A program made the position numbers and the translations under genes. Below, in pieces: positions 18,739 through 28,146 of a DNA stretch of 64,000 bases. The stretch's first letter is position 1. The number at the start of each line of letters is the position of its first letter. The notes beneath the pieces are model-generated. The model saw only the letters and a program-made list of their open reading frames with translations. It ran no database searches and was not told the DNA's origin. Origin of the DNA: Methylomonas sp. EFPC3 (GTDB taxonomy: Bacteria > Pseudomonadota > Gammaproteobacteria > Methylococcales > Methylomonadaceae). The stretch spans positions 3,162,001-3,226,000 of the forward strand of contig NZ_CP116398.1 of assembly GCF_029643245.1 (NCBI RefSeq), read 5' to 3'.

Positions 18739-21468
18739 CTAATGCGCTTCGTCCCAGTTGGCGCCGGTGCCGGCTTCCACCAGCAAGGGCACGGCCAACT
18801 CGGCGGCAGCGGACATGATGCCGGTGATTTTGGCGATGCTGTCCGTGAGAATGGACTCGGCCACTTCGAACACCAGTTCGTCGTGCACCTGCATGATCAT
18901 TTTCAGGTCGGCGCCGCTGGTTTCGATCCAGTCGTGGCAGGCGATCATCGCCCGTTTGATGATGTCGGCAGCGCTACCCTGCATCGGCGCGTTGATCGCG
19001 GTGCGTTCCGCGTACTGGCGTTGCGCGGCGTTGCGGGCGTTGATGTCCGGCAAATACAGACGGCGGCCGAAGAGGGTTTCGACATAGCCTTGCTGCTTGG
19101 CCAATTCCCGCGTGCTGTCCATGTAGTGCTTGACGCCGGGGTAACGGCTGAAATACAGGTCAATGTAAGACTGGGCCTGATTGCGCGGCAAGCCCAATTG
19201 CTGCGCCAAGCCGAAGGCCGACATGCCGTAAATCAGGCCGAAGTTGATCGCCTTGGCCGAGCGGCGCAAATCGTGGGTGACCTGATCCGGCGCCACTTCG
19301 AACACTTCGGCGGCCGTGGCGCGGTGCACGTCCTCGCCGGCGGCAAAGGCTTTCAGCAAACCGGCGTCGCCGGACAAATGCGCCATGATTCGCAATTCGA
19401 TCTGCGAATAATCGGCCGCGACGATTTTATAGCCGGACGGGGCAATAAAGGCTTGGCGGATTTTGCGGCCTTCCTCGCTACGGATCGGAATGTTCTGCAG
19501 ATTGGGGTCGGTCGACGACAACCGCCCGGTCGCAGCCACCGCCTGGTGGTAGGAGGTATGCACCCGCCCGGTTTTGCGGTTGATCTGCTGCGGCAGTTTG
19601 TCGGTGTAAGTCGATTTCAATTTGCTCAGGCCACGGTGTTCCAGAATCAGCCGCGGTAACGCAAAATCCACCGCCAATTCCTGCAATACCGATTCATCGG
19701 TCGACGGCTGGCCTTTCGGGGTTTTTTTCAATACCGGCAGATTCAGCCGGTCGTACAGGATTTCCTGAATCTGCTTCGGCGAACCCAGGTTAAAAGCCGA
19801 GCCGGCCAGATCGTGGGCCTGGATCTCCAGGCCTATCATCCGGTCCGCCAATTCCTGGCTTTGCTGAGCCAGCATGTCGCTGTCGATCAGCACGCCGTTT
19901 TCCTCGATTTTGGCCAGCACTTTGACCAGCGGCAGCTCGATATCGTTATACAAAGCCCACAAACTGGGCCGTTGCTGCAATTCGGCGGACAGGGTCTGGT
20001 GCAGGCGCAAGGTGATGTCGGCGTCTTCGGCGGCGTATTCGGTGGCGCGGTCGATCGCCACGTCGGCAAAACCGATCTGCTTGGCGCCCTTGCCGCAAAC
20101 GTCCTCGAAATGAATGGTATCGACGCCGAGGTAATGTTTGGCCAGGTCGTCCATATTGTGTTTGGTCGCGGTACTGTTCAACACATAGGATTGCAGCATC
20201 GTGTCGTGGCGGATACCGCGCAACGCAATGCCGTGGTTGGCCAGGACGTGGGCGTCGTATTTCAGGTTTTGGCCGAGTTTGGCGCGGTCCGGGCTTTCCA
20301 GCAGCGGTTTCAAGGCCTGCAGCACGCTCTGCCGATCCAGTTGCGCCGGCGCGTCCGGGTAATCGTGCGCCAGCGGTAAATACGCGGCTTGGCCGGCTTC
20401 GATCGCAAACGAAACGCCGACGATCTCGGCTTCGCTGTAATTCAGGCTGCTGGTTTCGGTATCGAACGCGAACAGCTCGGCTTGTTCCAGCCGGGCCAGC
20501 CAGGCATCGAATTCGGCTTGGCTGAGGATGGTTTGGTAATCTTTTGCGACCGGCGCCGGTTTCGGCGCTGCGGCTTGCCCGACCGGTTCGGCTGCAGTCG
20601 CTGAGGCGTCGCCGTTCAGCGTTTTCAACCAACTGCTGAAGCCCAGACTGCCCAGCTGCTGTTTCAACGCGGCGATATCCGGTTCCTTGCGTTTCAGGTC
20701 GTCCAGGCTGTAATGCAAGGCCACGTCGCATTTGATCGTGGTCAGTTCCCGCGATAGCGGCAATTGGCCCAAGGCCTCGCGCAGGTTGTCGCCGATCTTG
20801 CCCTTGATTTGGTCGGCGCTGGCGATCAGGTTGTCCAGCGTGCCGTATTCCTGCAGCCATTTGGCGGCGGTTTTCGGTCCGACCTTGGGCACGCCGGGGA
20901 TGTTGTCCACCGCATCGCCCATCAAGGCCAGATAATCGATAATTTGTTCCGGTTTGACGCCAAATTTGTCCTGCACCCCGGCAATGTCCATCACCGCGCC
21001 GGTCATCGAGTTTTCCAGAATGATCTGCTCGTTGACCAATTGCGCCATGTCCTTGTCGCCGGTGGAAATGATGACATTGAAGCCCTGGCGGGCCGCGTTT
21101 TGCGCCAGACTGCCCAGCACGTCGTCGGCCTCGACCCCGTGTTCGATGATCAGCGGCAATCCCAAAGACCGGATCAAGTCGTGCAGCGGTTGAATCTGCA
21201 CCCGCAATTCGTCCGGCATCGGCGGCCGATGGGCCTTGTATTGGTCGTACAACTCGTGACGGAAGGTCTTGCCCGGCGCGTCGAATACCACAGCAAAGTA
21301 AGGCGTGTTGTAGTCGTTGATTAGCTTGCGCAACATGTTGGAGACGCCGTAAACGGCGTTGGTCGGTTCGCCTTTACTGTTGGTCAGCGGCGGTACGGCG
21401 TGAAAGGCGCGAAACAGAAACGACGAACCGTCGACGAGAATCAGTTTGTGGATGGCGGAATCGGACAT
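18739..21468 (-). CDS. polA: DNA polymerase I
   Basis: 909 residues with all three activities. The 5'-nuclease domain (about 1-290) begins KLILVDGSSFLFRAFHA and has EADDVLGSLA and GDAVDNIPGVPKVGPKTAAKWL. The 3'-5' exonuclease domain (about 310-500) keeps the metal-binding residues in FAFDTETSSLNY and YAAEDADITLRL. The polymerase domain has motif A AADYSQIELRIMAHLSGD, motif B RSAKAINFGLIYGMSAFGL and motif C MQVHDELVFEV. It fills gaps and removes RNA primers in replication and repair. Nothing unusual in length or motifs. Confidence 0.98.
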   Translation of the reverse strand: MSDSAIHKLILVDGSSFLFRAFHAVPPLTNSKGEPTNAVYGVSNMLRKLINDYNTPYFAVVFDAPGKTFRHELYDQYKAHRPPMPDELRVQIQPLHDLIRSLGLPLIIEHGVEADDVLGSLAQNAARQGFNVIISTGDKDMAQLVNEQIILENSMTGAVMDIAGVQDKFGVKPEQIIDYLALMGDAVDNIPGVPKVGPKTAAKWLQEYGTLDNLIASADQIKGKIGDNLREALGQLPLSRELTTIKCDVALHYSLDDLKRKEPDIAALKQQLGSLGFSSWLKTLNGDASATAAEPVGQAAAPKPAPVAKDYQTILSQAEFDAWLARLEQAELFAFDTETSSLNYSEAEIVGVSFAIEAGQAAYLPLAHDYPDAPAQLDRQSVLQALKPLLESPDRAKLGQNLKYDAHVLANHGIALRGIRHDTMLQSYVLNSTATKHNMDDLAKHYLGVDTIHFEDVCGKGAKQIGFADVAIDRATEYAAEDADITLRLHQTLSAELQQRPSLWALYNDIELPLVKVLAKIEENGVLIDSDMLAQQSQELADRMIGLEIQAHDLAGSAFNLGSPKQIQEILYDRLNLPVLKKTPKGQPSTDESVLQELAVDFALPRLILEHRGLSKLKSTYTDKLPQQINRKTGRVHTSYHQAVAATGRLSSTDPNLQNIPIRSEEGRKIRQAFIAPSGYKIVAADYSQIELRIMAHLSGDAGLLKAFAAGEDVHRATAAEVFEVAPDQVTHDLRRSAKAINFGLIYGMSAFGLAQQLGLPRNQAQSYIDLYFSRYPGVKHYMDSTRELAKQQGYVETLFGRRLYLPDINARNAAQRQYAERTAINAPMQGSAADIIKRAMIACHDWIETSGADLKMIMQVHDELVFEVAESILTDSIAKITGIMSAAAELAVPLLVEAGTGANWDEAH

Positions 21469-21497
21469 GTGCGGTCAAAAGACAGATAGATGCCGGA

Positions 21498-21526
21498 ACG
21501 ATACAGGGCGAGCCAGAGCGCTGCAA
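21498..21526 (-). promoter_or_regulatory. Probable polA promoter
   Basis: On the minus strand TTGCAG (21526-21521), a 17-base spacer and TATCGT (21503-21498) lie 30 bases upstream of the polA ATG. Spacing is ideal and hexamers are moderate matches to sigma-70. Confidence 0.5.
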
Positions 21527-21618
21527 GCGTAGAATTTCACACGCCGCCGGCGCACGCTTTTCTCGGCGGTGCTTAGCACAGTAGACTATTGCTATCCGCA
21601 ACTTAGCAGAGAACGGCC

Positions 21619-22215
21619 ATGGCCCTTGCCAAACTCAAAACCCGCATCAGCCCGGAACAATATCTGGCCGGCGAACGCCAGTCCGAGCTCCGCCACCAGC
21701 TCATCGACGGCGAAGTCTATGCGATGACCGGCGGCAGCGAGAACCACAATTTGCTGGAAGGTAATATTTTCAATCTGTTCAAAAACGGCCTGAAAGGCAA
21801 GCCGTGCAAGACTTTCATGTCCGATATGAAACTGCGTATCGCCGACGATTTCTTCTACCCCGACGTGATGGTAGTTTGCGGCGAAGACAAGCAGGACGCC
21901 TACTACAAAACCGCGCCGGTCGTGATCGTGGAAGTGTTGTCCAAAACCACGCGCAAATTCGACCAGACCGCCAAACGCCTGCGCTGCCAGACCCTGCCGA
22001 CGCTGGAGGAATACGTGCTGGTCGAGCAGGACAAAGGCGAGATTCAGGTATTCCGCCGCAACCAGCATTGGCAGTCGTTTTATTACTATCTGGGCGACCA
22101 GATCGAATTCGCAGCGCTGGATCTTAGCCTGAGCGTGGCCGACATTTACGAGCAGGTCGATAACGAGGACGTCGTGGCGTTTAACCAACAGCCGCCGGCC
22201 GAGTCGCTGCCGTAA
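21619..22215 (+). CDS. Uma2 family restriction-endonuclease-like protein (copy 1)
   Basis: 198 residues, the usual Uma2/DUF820 size. Conserved blocks: ISPEQYLAGE, RHQLIDGEVYAMTGGSENHN, FMSDMKLRIADDFFYPDVMVVC and VIVEVLSKTTRKFDQTAKRLRCQ. The PD at YPDV and E-V-L at VEVLS fit the PD-(D/E)xK nuclease core. Biological role unknown; the family is common in cyanobacteria and some proteobacteria. A paralogue with the same blocks lies at 23657-24250 across the symporter gene. Divergent from polA. Confidence 0.9.
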   Translation: MALAKLKTRISPEQYLAGERQSELRHQLIDGEVYAMTGGSENHNLLEGNIFNLFKNGLKGKPCKTFMSDMKLRIADDFFYPDVMVVCGEDKQDAYYKTAPVVIVEVLSKTTRKFDQTAKRLRCQTLPTLEEYVLVEQDKGEIQVFRRNQHWQSFYYYLGDQIEFAALDLSLSVADIYEQVDNEDVVAFNQQPPAESLP

Positions 22216-22225
22216 GCCGGCATCG

Positions 22226-23476
22226 TCAGGCCGGATTTTGCCGCGGTTGATCGACCAGCGCGGCGATGACCAAATCGCCGCTGACGTTCAAGGTGGTGCG
22301 GCACATGTCCAGAAAGCGGTCCACCCCCAAAATCAGACCCATGCCTTCGGCCGGTATCCCGACCTGCTGGGTCAGAATCATGATCAAAGGCAGCGAGCCG
22401 CCCGGTACGCCGGCGGTGCCGATGCCGGCCAGGATCGCCATCAATACCACCTGCACCTGCTGCGTCAGCGATAGATCGACGCCGTAGACCTGGGCCAGAA
22501 ACAATACAGTAATGCCTTCGAACAGCGCCGTGCCGTTCTGGTTGGCGGTGGAGCCTATCGTCAATACAAAGCGCGAAACTTCCGGGCTGAGTTTCAATTC
22601 CCGTTCCGCCAGTTCCAATGAGCGCGGCAATGTGGCATTGGAAGACGCGGTCGCGAAGGCATACAAATACACGTCGCGGCATTGCCGGAAAAACGACCAG
22701 GGCGCGATACCTCTGAACAGCCTTAACATTGCGCTATAAACCAGAGCTTGTTGCAGCAGCAGGCCTGCGACCACCACCAGCACGTAAAATCCCAGCGAGA
22801 ACAAAATCTGGTGGCCGAATTTGAAGGTGGATTGAAACACCAGCGCGAATACCGCCCACGGCGCGAATTGCATCGCCGCGTCCACTATCCGCAGGCAGGC
22901 GGCGTAAGTTTCCTCCAACAACTCCAGCCAACGCGACGGTTTGCCGCCGTTCGTCGCCGCCAACGCCGCGCCGAACGCCAACGAAAAAAACATCAACGAC
23001 AGCATCTCGCCGTCCAGGGCCTGCACGGCGCTGTTGAACGGGTTTTTCGGGATGATCTCCAGCAACGATTGCACCACCGGCTTGGCTTGCGCCACGTGTT
23101 GGCGGATCTTGTGCACACCGGCCTCGTCGCCGAGCAGTTGCGAAATATCCAAACCGGTGCCGGGCTGCAGCAGATTCACCAGCGACACGCCGATCACCAC
23201 CGACGCCGAACTGGCAATCAGCGTAAATAACAAAGTGCGCTGGGCAACCCGCGCCAAACCGTGGTGGCTGCTGAGCTGGTAAACGCCCAGCATCAAACCG
23301 CTCATCACCATCGGCACTACGATCATGAAGATCAGCCGCAGGAAAATCTGGCCGACCGGTTCCAATAGGTAGCGGTTGAATACCTGCAAGCCGGCATGGT
23401 CGGCAAAACCGTGGCAGGCCAGGCCGGCGGCGGCGCCCAACCCGAGGCTGAGCAATAATCGGTGATGGTTTTTCAT
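22226..23476 (-). CDS. Dicarboxylate/amino acid:cation symporter (DAACS family)
   Basis: 416 residues starting MKNHHRLLLSLGLGAAAG; the open frame runs farther upstream but there it is antisense to the second Uma2 gene, so this ATG (with GGGCGG nine bases before) is preferred over another nine bases upstream. Family blocks: PVGQIFLRLIFMIVVPMVMSGLML, ATASSNATLPRSLELAERE, the glutamate transporter hairpin and cation site, FVLTIGSTANQNGTALFEG, and GTAGVPGGSLPLIMILTQQVG, then LGVDRFLDMCRTTLNVSGD. About eight transmembrane segments plus two re-entrant loops. Takes up glutamate, aspartate or C4-dicarboxylates with Na+ or H+. Confidence 0.93.
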   Translation of the reverse strand: MKNHHRLLLSLGLGAAAGLACHGFADHAGLQVFNRYLLEPVGQIFLRLIFMIVVPMVMSGLMLGVYQLSSHHGLARVAQRTLLFTLIASSASVVIGVSLVNLLQPGTGLDISQLLGDEAGVHKIRQHVAQAKPVVQSLLEIIPKNPFNSAVQALDGEMLSLMFFSLAFGAALAATNGGKPSRWLELLEETYAACLRIVDAAMQFAPWAVFALVFQSTFKFGHQILFSLGFYVLVVVAGLLLQQALVYSAMLRLFRGIAPWSFFRQCRDVYLYAFATASSNATLPRSLELAERELKLSPEVSRFVLTIGSTANQNGTALFEGITVLFLAQVYGVDLSLTQQVQVVLMAILAGIGTAGVPGGSLPLIMILTQQVGIPAEGMGLILGVDRFLDMCRTTLNVSGDLVIAALVDQPRQNPA

Positions 23477-23656
23477 GGCAGACATCCGCCCGGCAGTCGC
23501 AATAGTCTGGATAGTAGGTCTTTTCGCCGGATTTGTTAACTTTGCCGTGGTTCGGCGCGTCTTGTATTTCCCGGGCCGATCTCTAACAATACCGACACTC
23601 GGCCTGCCGGCCGGGCATTCGGTTATTTCCTTGAACAGTTGTAGGCGGGGCGCATC

Positions 23657-24250
23657 ATGGCTTTCCACACCGATCAACCCGATGTTTATTTGACGGAAGA
23701 CGAATATCTGGTCAGCGAGGCGGCTGCCGAAGTCAAGCGCGAGTATATCGACGGCCAGGTCCGCGCGATGACCGGTGCCGGTTATAACCACAATTGCATC
23801 GCGGCCAACATTCTCGGCGAGTTCAGAAGTCATCTAAAAGGTACGCCCTGCGCGACGTTCATAGCCGAAATCAAACTGCAGATCGGCAAGGATTACGTCT
23901 ACCCGGACGTACTGGTAGATTGCAGCAAAATGTCCGGAAACGACCTATTTTCGACGGCGCCGGTCATCATCGTCGAAGTCTTATCCCGCTCCACCCGTAA
24001 AACCGACACCACCACCAAACTGATCCGCTACATCAACCTGCCGTCGTTGCAGGAATACGTGCTGATCGAACCGGACATCGTTTCGGTGCAAGTCCTGCGC
24101 CGCGCCAACCACTGGCTATCCGAGTACTATTTTCTCGGCGACGACGTGACGTTTACCTCGATCGGGCTAACGCTGAAAGTGGAGGACATTTACGACCGGG
24201 TCGACAATCGCGACATCAACGAATTCCGCGAACAGGCGCAACAACCATGA
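23657..24250 (+). CDS. Uma2 family restriction-endonuclease-like protein (copy 2)
   Basis: 197 residues with the same plan as the first copy: YLTEDEYLVSE, KREYIDGQVRAMTGAGYNHN, FIAEIKLQIGKDYVYPDVLVDC and VIIVEVLSRSTRKTDTTTKLI. The PD and E-V-L of the PD-(D/E)xK core are present. The two copies are clearly paralogous but diverged along their whole length, so the duplication is old or they arrived separately. The stop overlaps the ATG of the Rof-like gene, so the two are coupled. Confidence 0.9.
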   Translation: MAFHTDQPDVYLTEDEYLVSEAAAEVKREYIDGQVRAMTGAGYNHNCIAANILGEFRSHLKGTPCATFIAEIKLQIGKDYVYPDVLVDCSKMSGNDLFSTAPVIIVEVLSRSTRKTDTTTKLIRYINLPSLQEYVLIEPDIVSVQVLRRANHWLSEYYFLGDDVTFTSIGLTLKVEDIYDRVDNRDINEFREQAQQP

Positions 24251-24486
24251 CTCAACCCATTGACTGCAACCTGCACGATTACCTGGAAATTGCCTGTATC
24301 TACGGCTACCGCGTCAAACTGACGCTGACAGACGGCAGCGTGGTGGCAGGCAAAGCTGTCGACACCGTGACGACCGCAGACAAACGCGAATATTTGCAGC
24401 TCGATACCGAGCGGGTGGAAACCAATCGCTTGGCCAAGTTGGAGGTACTGACGCCGGGTGCCAAATTTAGCGAAGTGCGGTTTTAA
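24247..24486 (+). CDS. Rof-like Rho-binding antiterminator family protein
   Basis: 79 residues. PIDCNLHDYLEIACIYGYRVKLTLTDGSVVAGKAVDT followed by REYLQLD and NRLAKLEVLTP matches the Sm-like fold and order of Rof (YaeO) proteins: a Cys-Asp/His-Tyr-LE-xAC opening, a DG turn in the strand and a final RLD/RLxK-I/L pair. E. coli Rof binds Rho and inhibits termination in the cytoplasm. The match is by eye and the protein is short, so the Rho link is likely but unproven. It overlaps the Uma2 stop by four bases and lies 30 bases before DUF2721. Confidence 0.75.
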   Translation: MTQPIDCNLHDYLEIACIYGYRVKLTLTDGSVVAGKAVDTVTTADKREYLQLDTERVETNRLAKLEVLTPGAKFSEVRF

Positions 24487-24516
24487 ACGTCAGAACTTAC
24501 AACCCGGAAGCCGATT

Positions 24517-24948
24517 ATGGACGCTCTAACCAACATCCCCACCGTGGCCCACGTGATTCAACAGGCGGTCGCACCGGTATTTCTGCTGACCGGGGTCGCC
24601 GGCATTCTCGGCGTGTTGACCAGCCGCCTGGGACGAGCGGTGGATCGGTTTAGAACCTTGAATATGCTGTTCGAAAACGGTGCCGACGAACACTATCCGG
24701 AAATGCGGATTTTGGCCCGGCGCGCCCACTGGATTCATTGGGCGATTAGTTTGTGTACCGTATGCGCTTTGTTGATCTGCCTGTCCATCGTCGCCCTGTT
24801 CGTCGGTACCGAAATCGCCGTCGATCCGTCTCCGGTGGTTTCGTTTCTATTCGTGGCCGCCATGCTGGCCTTGATCGGCGGCTTGCTGTGCTTTTTACGG
24901 GAGATCGCGCTGGCGACCGGAATGATTTCGCTGCCGGGGTCGAAATAA
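24517..24948 (+). CDS. DUF2721 membrane protein
   Basis: 143 residues with three transmembrane segments (about 19-37, 72-95 and 105-125). The start VAHVIQQAVAPVFLLTGVAGILGVLTSRLGRAVDR and following RARILxRRAHWIHWAI pattern are those of DUF2721, a small inner membrane family of unknown function. It ends a three-gene run Uma2-Rof-DUF2721 and is followed by a strong hairpin. Confidence 0.88.
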   Translation: MDALTNIPTVAHVIQQAVAPVFLLTGVAGILGVLTSRLGRAVDRFRTLNMLFENGADEHYPEMRILARRAHWIHWAISLCTVCALLICLSIVALFVGTEIAVDPSPVVSFLFVAAMLALIGGLLCFLREIALATGMISLPGSK

Positions 24949-24958
24949 TGGCTTAGGA

Positions 24959-24983
24959 AACGGTGGGCAACATTGCCCACCGT
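24959..24983. terminator. Hairpin between convergent genes, likely bidirectional terminator
   Basis: AACGGTGGGCA, a three- or four-base loop, then TGCCCACCGTT forms a perfect 11-bp stem between the DUF2721 stop and the convergent hydrolase gene. No uridine run follows, so it may be a weak terminator or mRNA end stabiliser. Confidence 0.55.
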
Positions 24984-25025
24984 TCGCTTCGCCTGGCCGC
25001 AATCAAGCAGCCCCAAGCTTACCGA

Positions 25026-25976
25026 CTAAAGCTTGCGTTTAAAAAAACGAACCGTTTTTTCGCGCGCGTCATAGGCCTGCTCCACATTCGGAATCATATT
25101 GACCGTACCGCCCCGGCCCAAATGCGAAAAATTGTCGGTGATCGCAATCGGCACCATTAATCGATCCCAAGCATGCGTGGCATCTGGGTAACTAACCACA
25201 TCCACCAGCGCTTGTTCGTCGGCCGCAAGACCTGCTTTCAACGCCAGACAAGGCGCTGCGCTTTCGTCGTACTCGTCCAACCCGCCGATCTGGATCAGCA
25301 CCGGCGCGCCGGTTAACGGATTCCCGTTCGGGCTACCGAAACTGAAATAAGGCAGTCGCGGATTGTTGTAGCCGTAACATAACGGATAGTTGGCGACGTG
25401 GGCTTTGAAATGCCGACCGCCGCCGTATTGTTGAGTAACCTGTTCGGTCGCGCTGGCCAGGGTCATGATGCCGCCCCAGGAAAAGCCCAATACGCCGATT
25501 CGTTCCGGGTCGATCTCGGCTTGGTTGCTTAAAAACTCCAGCGCGGCAAAGGCATCGGGATAGGTCAGAATCGGTAAGGCCGGACGATTGGCGGCCGAGG
25601 CAACGCCGCGGGCTTCCCACATGTCGAGTTCCAGCGTGGCAATACCGGCCTGCTGCAGCTCGCTGGCATAGAAGTCGCCGCGCGCATCCACTCCGGCGGA
25701 GCCATGTAAAATCACCACGGCCGGCAAACCGGCGTGCTTACCGCGGCAGTGTCTCTTTCCCGGCAACGACAACTTGGCTTTGACGGTTAACGCGCCTTGA
25801 CTGACCACCCCACCCGGAACGCCCGGATTGAAAGCCAACTTTTCCGATTGAATCTCGACAAACTCGATTTTGGGTCGGCTTTGCGCAGCGCAATTTGCAC
25901 CGTCGTGAGCCTGAACGCCGGAAAATGCGCTCGATAGTAATATGCCTGCGAATAAGGCAGCGCGGAATTTGCTCAT
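25026..25976 (-). CDS. Exported dienelactone-hydrolase family protein
   Basis: 316 residues with a signal peptide (residues 1-23, ending GVQA). The alpha/beta-hydrolase core reads VVILHGSAGVDARGDFYASEL, the nucleophile elbow GVLGFSWGGIMTLAS (G-x-S-x-G-G with Ser), PVLIQIGGLDEYDESA with the acid residue and YPDATHAWDRL with the catalytic histidine. Dienelactone-hydrolase homologues cleave esters or lactones; many have a catalytic Cys, here it is Ser. Probably periplasmic. An AGGAGGAAA ribosome binding site precedes the ATG. Substrate unknown. Confidence 0.87.
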   Translation of the reverse strand: MSKFRAALFAGILLSSAFSGVQAHDGANCAAQSRPKIEFVEIQSEKLAFNPGVPGGVVSQGALTVKAKLSLPGKRHCRGKHAGLPAVVILHGSAGVDARGDFYASELQQAGIATLELDMWEARGVASAANRPALPILTYPDAFAALEFLSNQAEIDPERIGVLGFSWGGIMTLASATEQVTQQYGGGRHFKAHVANYPLCYGYNNPRLPYFSFGSPNGNPLTGAPVLIQIGGLDEYDESAAPCLALKAGLAADEQALVDVVSYPDATHAWDRLMVPIAITDNFSHLGRGGTVNMIPNVEQAYDAREKTVRFFKRKL

Positions 25977-26215
25977 AGTCGTTTCCTCCTCAGAAGGGCG
26001 AATTCAAAATGTTGCCGGAAAGGCTCAAGACTAGGCTTTAACTTAAGGCGCTTCAAAGTATAGTCTCGGTTCGCTGGATCGGGCCGGCGGCGCTCACTTG
26101 ATAACTCAATCGTATTTTTTCCACCGGTGTTCCGTTTGTGCTCGCGGAAATACCGGTTTGCCGGTCCGTCCCGATGGCTCAGTGCCCTTGGATGCAAAGG
26201 TAAAGAGCCTTGTGG

Positions 26216-27211
26216 CTAATTCGCCGGACCGATATGCGGCCGGTAAGCACTAATTTTATCGACGTTAAAACCCATTACCGATTCGCGGCCTGCTATTGTC
26301 AGATCCGTCCCAACCGGCATACTCAATCCGGCGTCTTTTGGCACGCAAAGCGCCTTTTTGCCAATCAGCAACGGTCGGCCTTCGATTTCCGGTTTGTCGC
26401 AACTCCGCGAACTGCCGTAATGCCAGCCGGATACTCTGAATACTTTGGTTACCTCGTCGCCGAAAAAATGGGTGTAACCGTAAGCCGCGCCAAGCCCAAT
26501 TCCGCTGACACCGATATAAAGGCCCATTGCCAGGGTAAGCGGGATTCTAATCCAGCTTTTTTGCAGCAGCTTTTGGAATGGCTTATTGGCTTGGTAATAC
26601 GTGCCGACGCGGTTGCGGGTTATTTCGGTCATAGTCACCAAGCCGATTGCCAGGACCGCGCCGTAACCGATACCGACCGATAATCCAAAATCGCTGGGTA
26701 GAGTCGTACTCAATGTGATGTCGACCAAGCAGCCGACGATGGCCGGCAACAACACGCAAGCACCCGCGATCGCCAGCAATTTCAGCCTGGCGGACACGTC
26801 CGCGGGCCGATTGGCTTGGAATATCGACCGCCCGTTCGCGGGGGTAGTGGCCATGTAAACCGCTAAGCCGAGCAGCAACACGAATTTGTCGGCATACTGG
26901 AACGTCACGAATACGCCAGTGACGCTTGCTACCGACAGTATCGCGCCCACGCCCATCGTGAGCAAACCAACGTAATGCAAGGGTTTTAGTTTTAGCGGCC
27001 GGTTCTTGTCGATCGGGATTGCATTGACGAACGCGAGATGCCTCAATTGGTACGTCAAAACCACAGAGGCAAGCGTACCGATAGCGAAGAAAAGCCAAGA
27101 CATGGTGGCATTCGACCAGCCGAAATGGCTTTGCAGCATGCTAATCCCGACAGCTGTTGCCACCACCGATAACACTAGCGCAAACGCTGAAGCCAAACCT
27201 TTCAAACTCAT
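26216..27211 (-). CDS. Multi-pass membrane protein of unknown function
   Basis: 331 residues. About seven hydrophobic segments run from residue 5 to 255 (for example MSWLFFAIGTLASVVLTYQL and IPLTLAMGLYIGVSGIGLGA), followed by a soluble C-terminal tail of about 75 residues with two cysteines (SCDKPEIEG and KKALCVPKDAG) that could form a disulphide outside the membrane. I do not recognise a family. Genes on both sides face other directions or are unrelated, giving no context. The ATG is placed at the start of the first membrane segment. Confidence 0.6.
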   Translation of the reverse strand: MSLKGLASAFALVLSVVATAVGISMLQSHFGWSNATMSWLFFAIGTLASVVLTYQLRHLAFVNAIPIDKNRPLKLKPLHYVGLLTMGVGAILSVASVTGVFVTFQYADKFVLLLGLAVYMATTPANGRSIFQANRPADVSARLKLLAIAGACVLLPAIVGCLVDITLSTTLPSDFGLSVGIGYGAVLAIGLVTMTEITRNRVGTYYQANKPFQKLLQKSWIRIPLTLAMGLYIGVSGIGLGAAYGYTHFFGDEVTKVFRVSGWHYGSSRSCDKPEIEGRPLLIGKKALCVPKDAGLSMPVGTDLTIAGRESVMGFNVDKISAYRPHIGPAN

Positions 27212-27504
27212 GATATTTTTCCGTATTCAATAATGCCGCGAAACGCCTTCGCCTTAGTTCCCATGCTGCTGCGCCGGTCGTAATGCAGAAAAACCGCTTG
27301 CCTGACGGACACCTGCATCCAGTGCCAATCGATGATGGTTACAATCGCTCTTGCAGCCTGAATCCAAGCACTGCTAGCGTTACCGCAGGCAACGAATCCT
27401 GGCCGGAAGGCGGTTAAGTATAGATGTATAACGCCGAGCGGCCGACTTTGGTAACTAGCGACGATTCAAGTGATGGGATGCGGCTGAGCTCTGCAGTCGA
27501 ATGC
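27212..27504. other. Intergenic stretch before the tandem duplication
   Basis: No gene recognised. It should carry the promoter of the membrane protein gene at its left end. Its right border, at 27505, is the left junction of the 911-bp tandem repeat. Confidence 0.4.
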
Positions 27505-27507
27505 GCT

Positions 27508-28146
27508 TTATTTCCAAAACTTCCACCAAGCCGGGCGATGCCGCCGGTAACGGAGCAGCGGAATCGATTCCGGATCGAGCAGGGCTACATCGGCGAAGCC
27601 TTCCAGTTGGTAGCCGAACAACTCCGCCAGCGCGGCCTCCGCCAAGTCCAACGGATGAAACGGTAGCGGATAGCTTGCGTCCTCCGCATCGACCGCCGGA
27701 TGGGTACCGGCCCAAAACGGAACCTCGAACGGCAAGCGTTCGCCCAAGTCTTCGATAATCCCGCTGTCGGGCGACAGGCTCAGCGAGCGCCGCAATTGGC
27801 CGTTCTGCCAGGTTGCATAAGCAAACCAATCGACGACGCTGTGCATCGCATGCAGCGTGACATTGGCCCCGCCCGCGCTGAAATGCCGGGCCAGTTTGGA
27901 CGGACGGTCGATACGGAATTCCTTGGCGGCAAGCACCGCCACACCGGGAAAACATCCGACCAGCAACTCGGCGTCGGGCGGACAGGTATACGCCAGGGAA
28001 CCCTCGCCGATAGGCTCGAGCCGCTGGTTCGGAAACAACGCGGCCGCCAGCCGTTGGCTGGCCTCGACATCCAACGTCGGCTTGGCTGCCAACGCCTGAC
28101 GCGGGTTTGAGTCGGCGACCACCAACATCCAGGTTTTTGCACCCAT
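27508..28146 (-). CDS. DUF6928 family protein, copy 1
   Basis: 212 residues beginning MGAKTWMLVVADSNPRQALA, the opening that defines DUF6928, a family of unknown function known mostly from actinobacteria and some proteobacteria. Further blocks: YPLPFHPLDLAEAALAELFGYQLEG and an aromatic, basic C-terminus AWWKFWK. No signal peptide, membrane segment or catalytic motif is evident. Identical to copy 2 except Ala at the LHAMHS position where copy 2 has Thr. Both copies keep full frames and the same upstream DNA, so both are probably expressed. Confidence 0.82.
   Translation of the reverse strand: MGAKTWMLVVADSNPRQALAAKPTLDVEASQRLAAALFPNQRLEPIGEGSLAYTCPPDAELLVGCFPGVAVLAAKEFRIDRPSKLARHFSAGGANVTLHAMHSVVDWFAYATWQNGQLRRSLSLSPDSGIIEDLGERLPFEVPFWAGTHPAVDAEDASYPLPFHPLDLAEAALAELFGYQLEGFADVALLDPESIPLLRYRRHRPAWWKFWK

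Noticed and set aside
18688..19659. 323-codon open frame antisense to polA
   Set aside because: polA motifs cover the same DNA on the minus strand; no family resemblance in the antisense product.
23477..23833. Upstream extension of the symporter reading frame
   Set aside because: It runs antisense through the second Uma2 gene; the transporter family starts at the Met near 23476.
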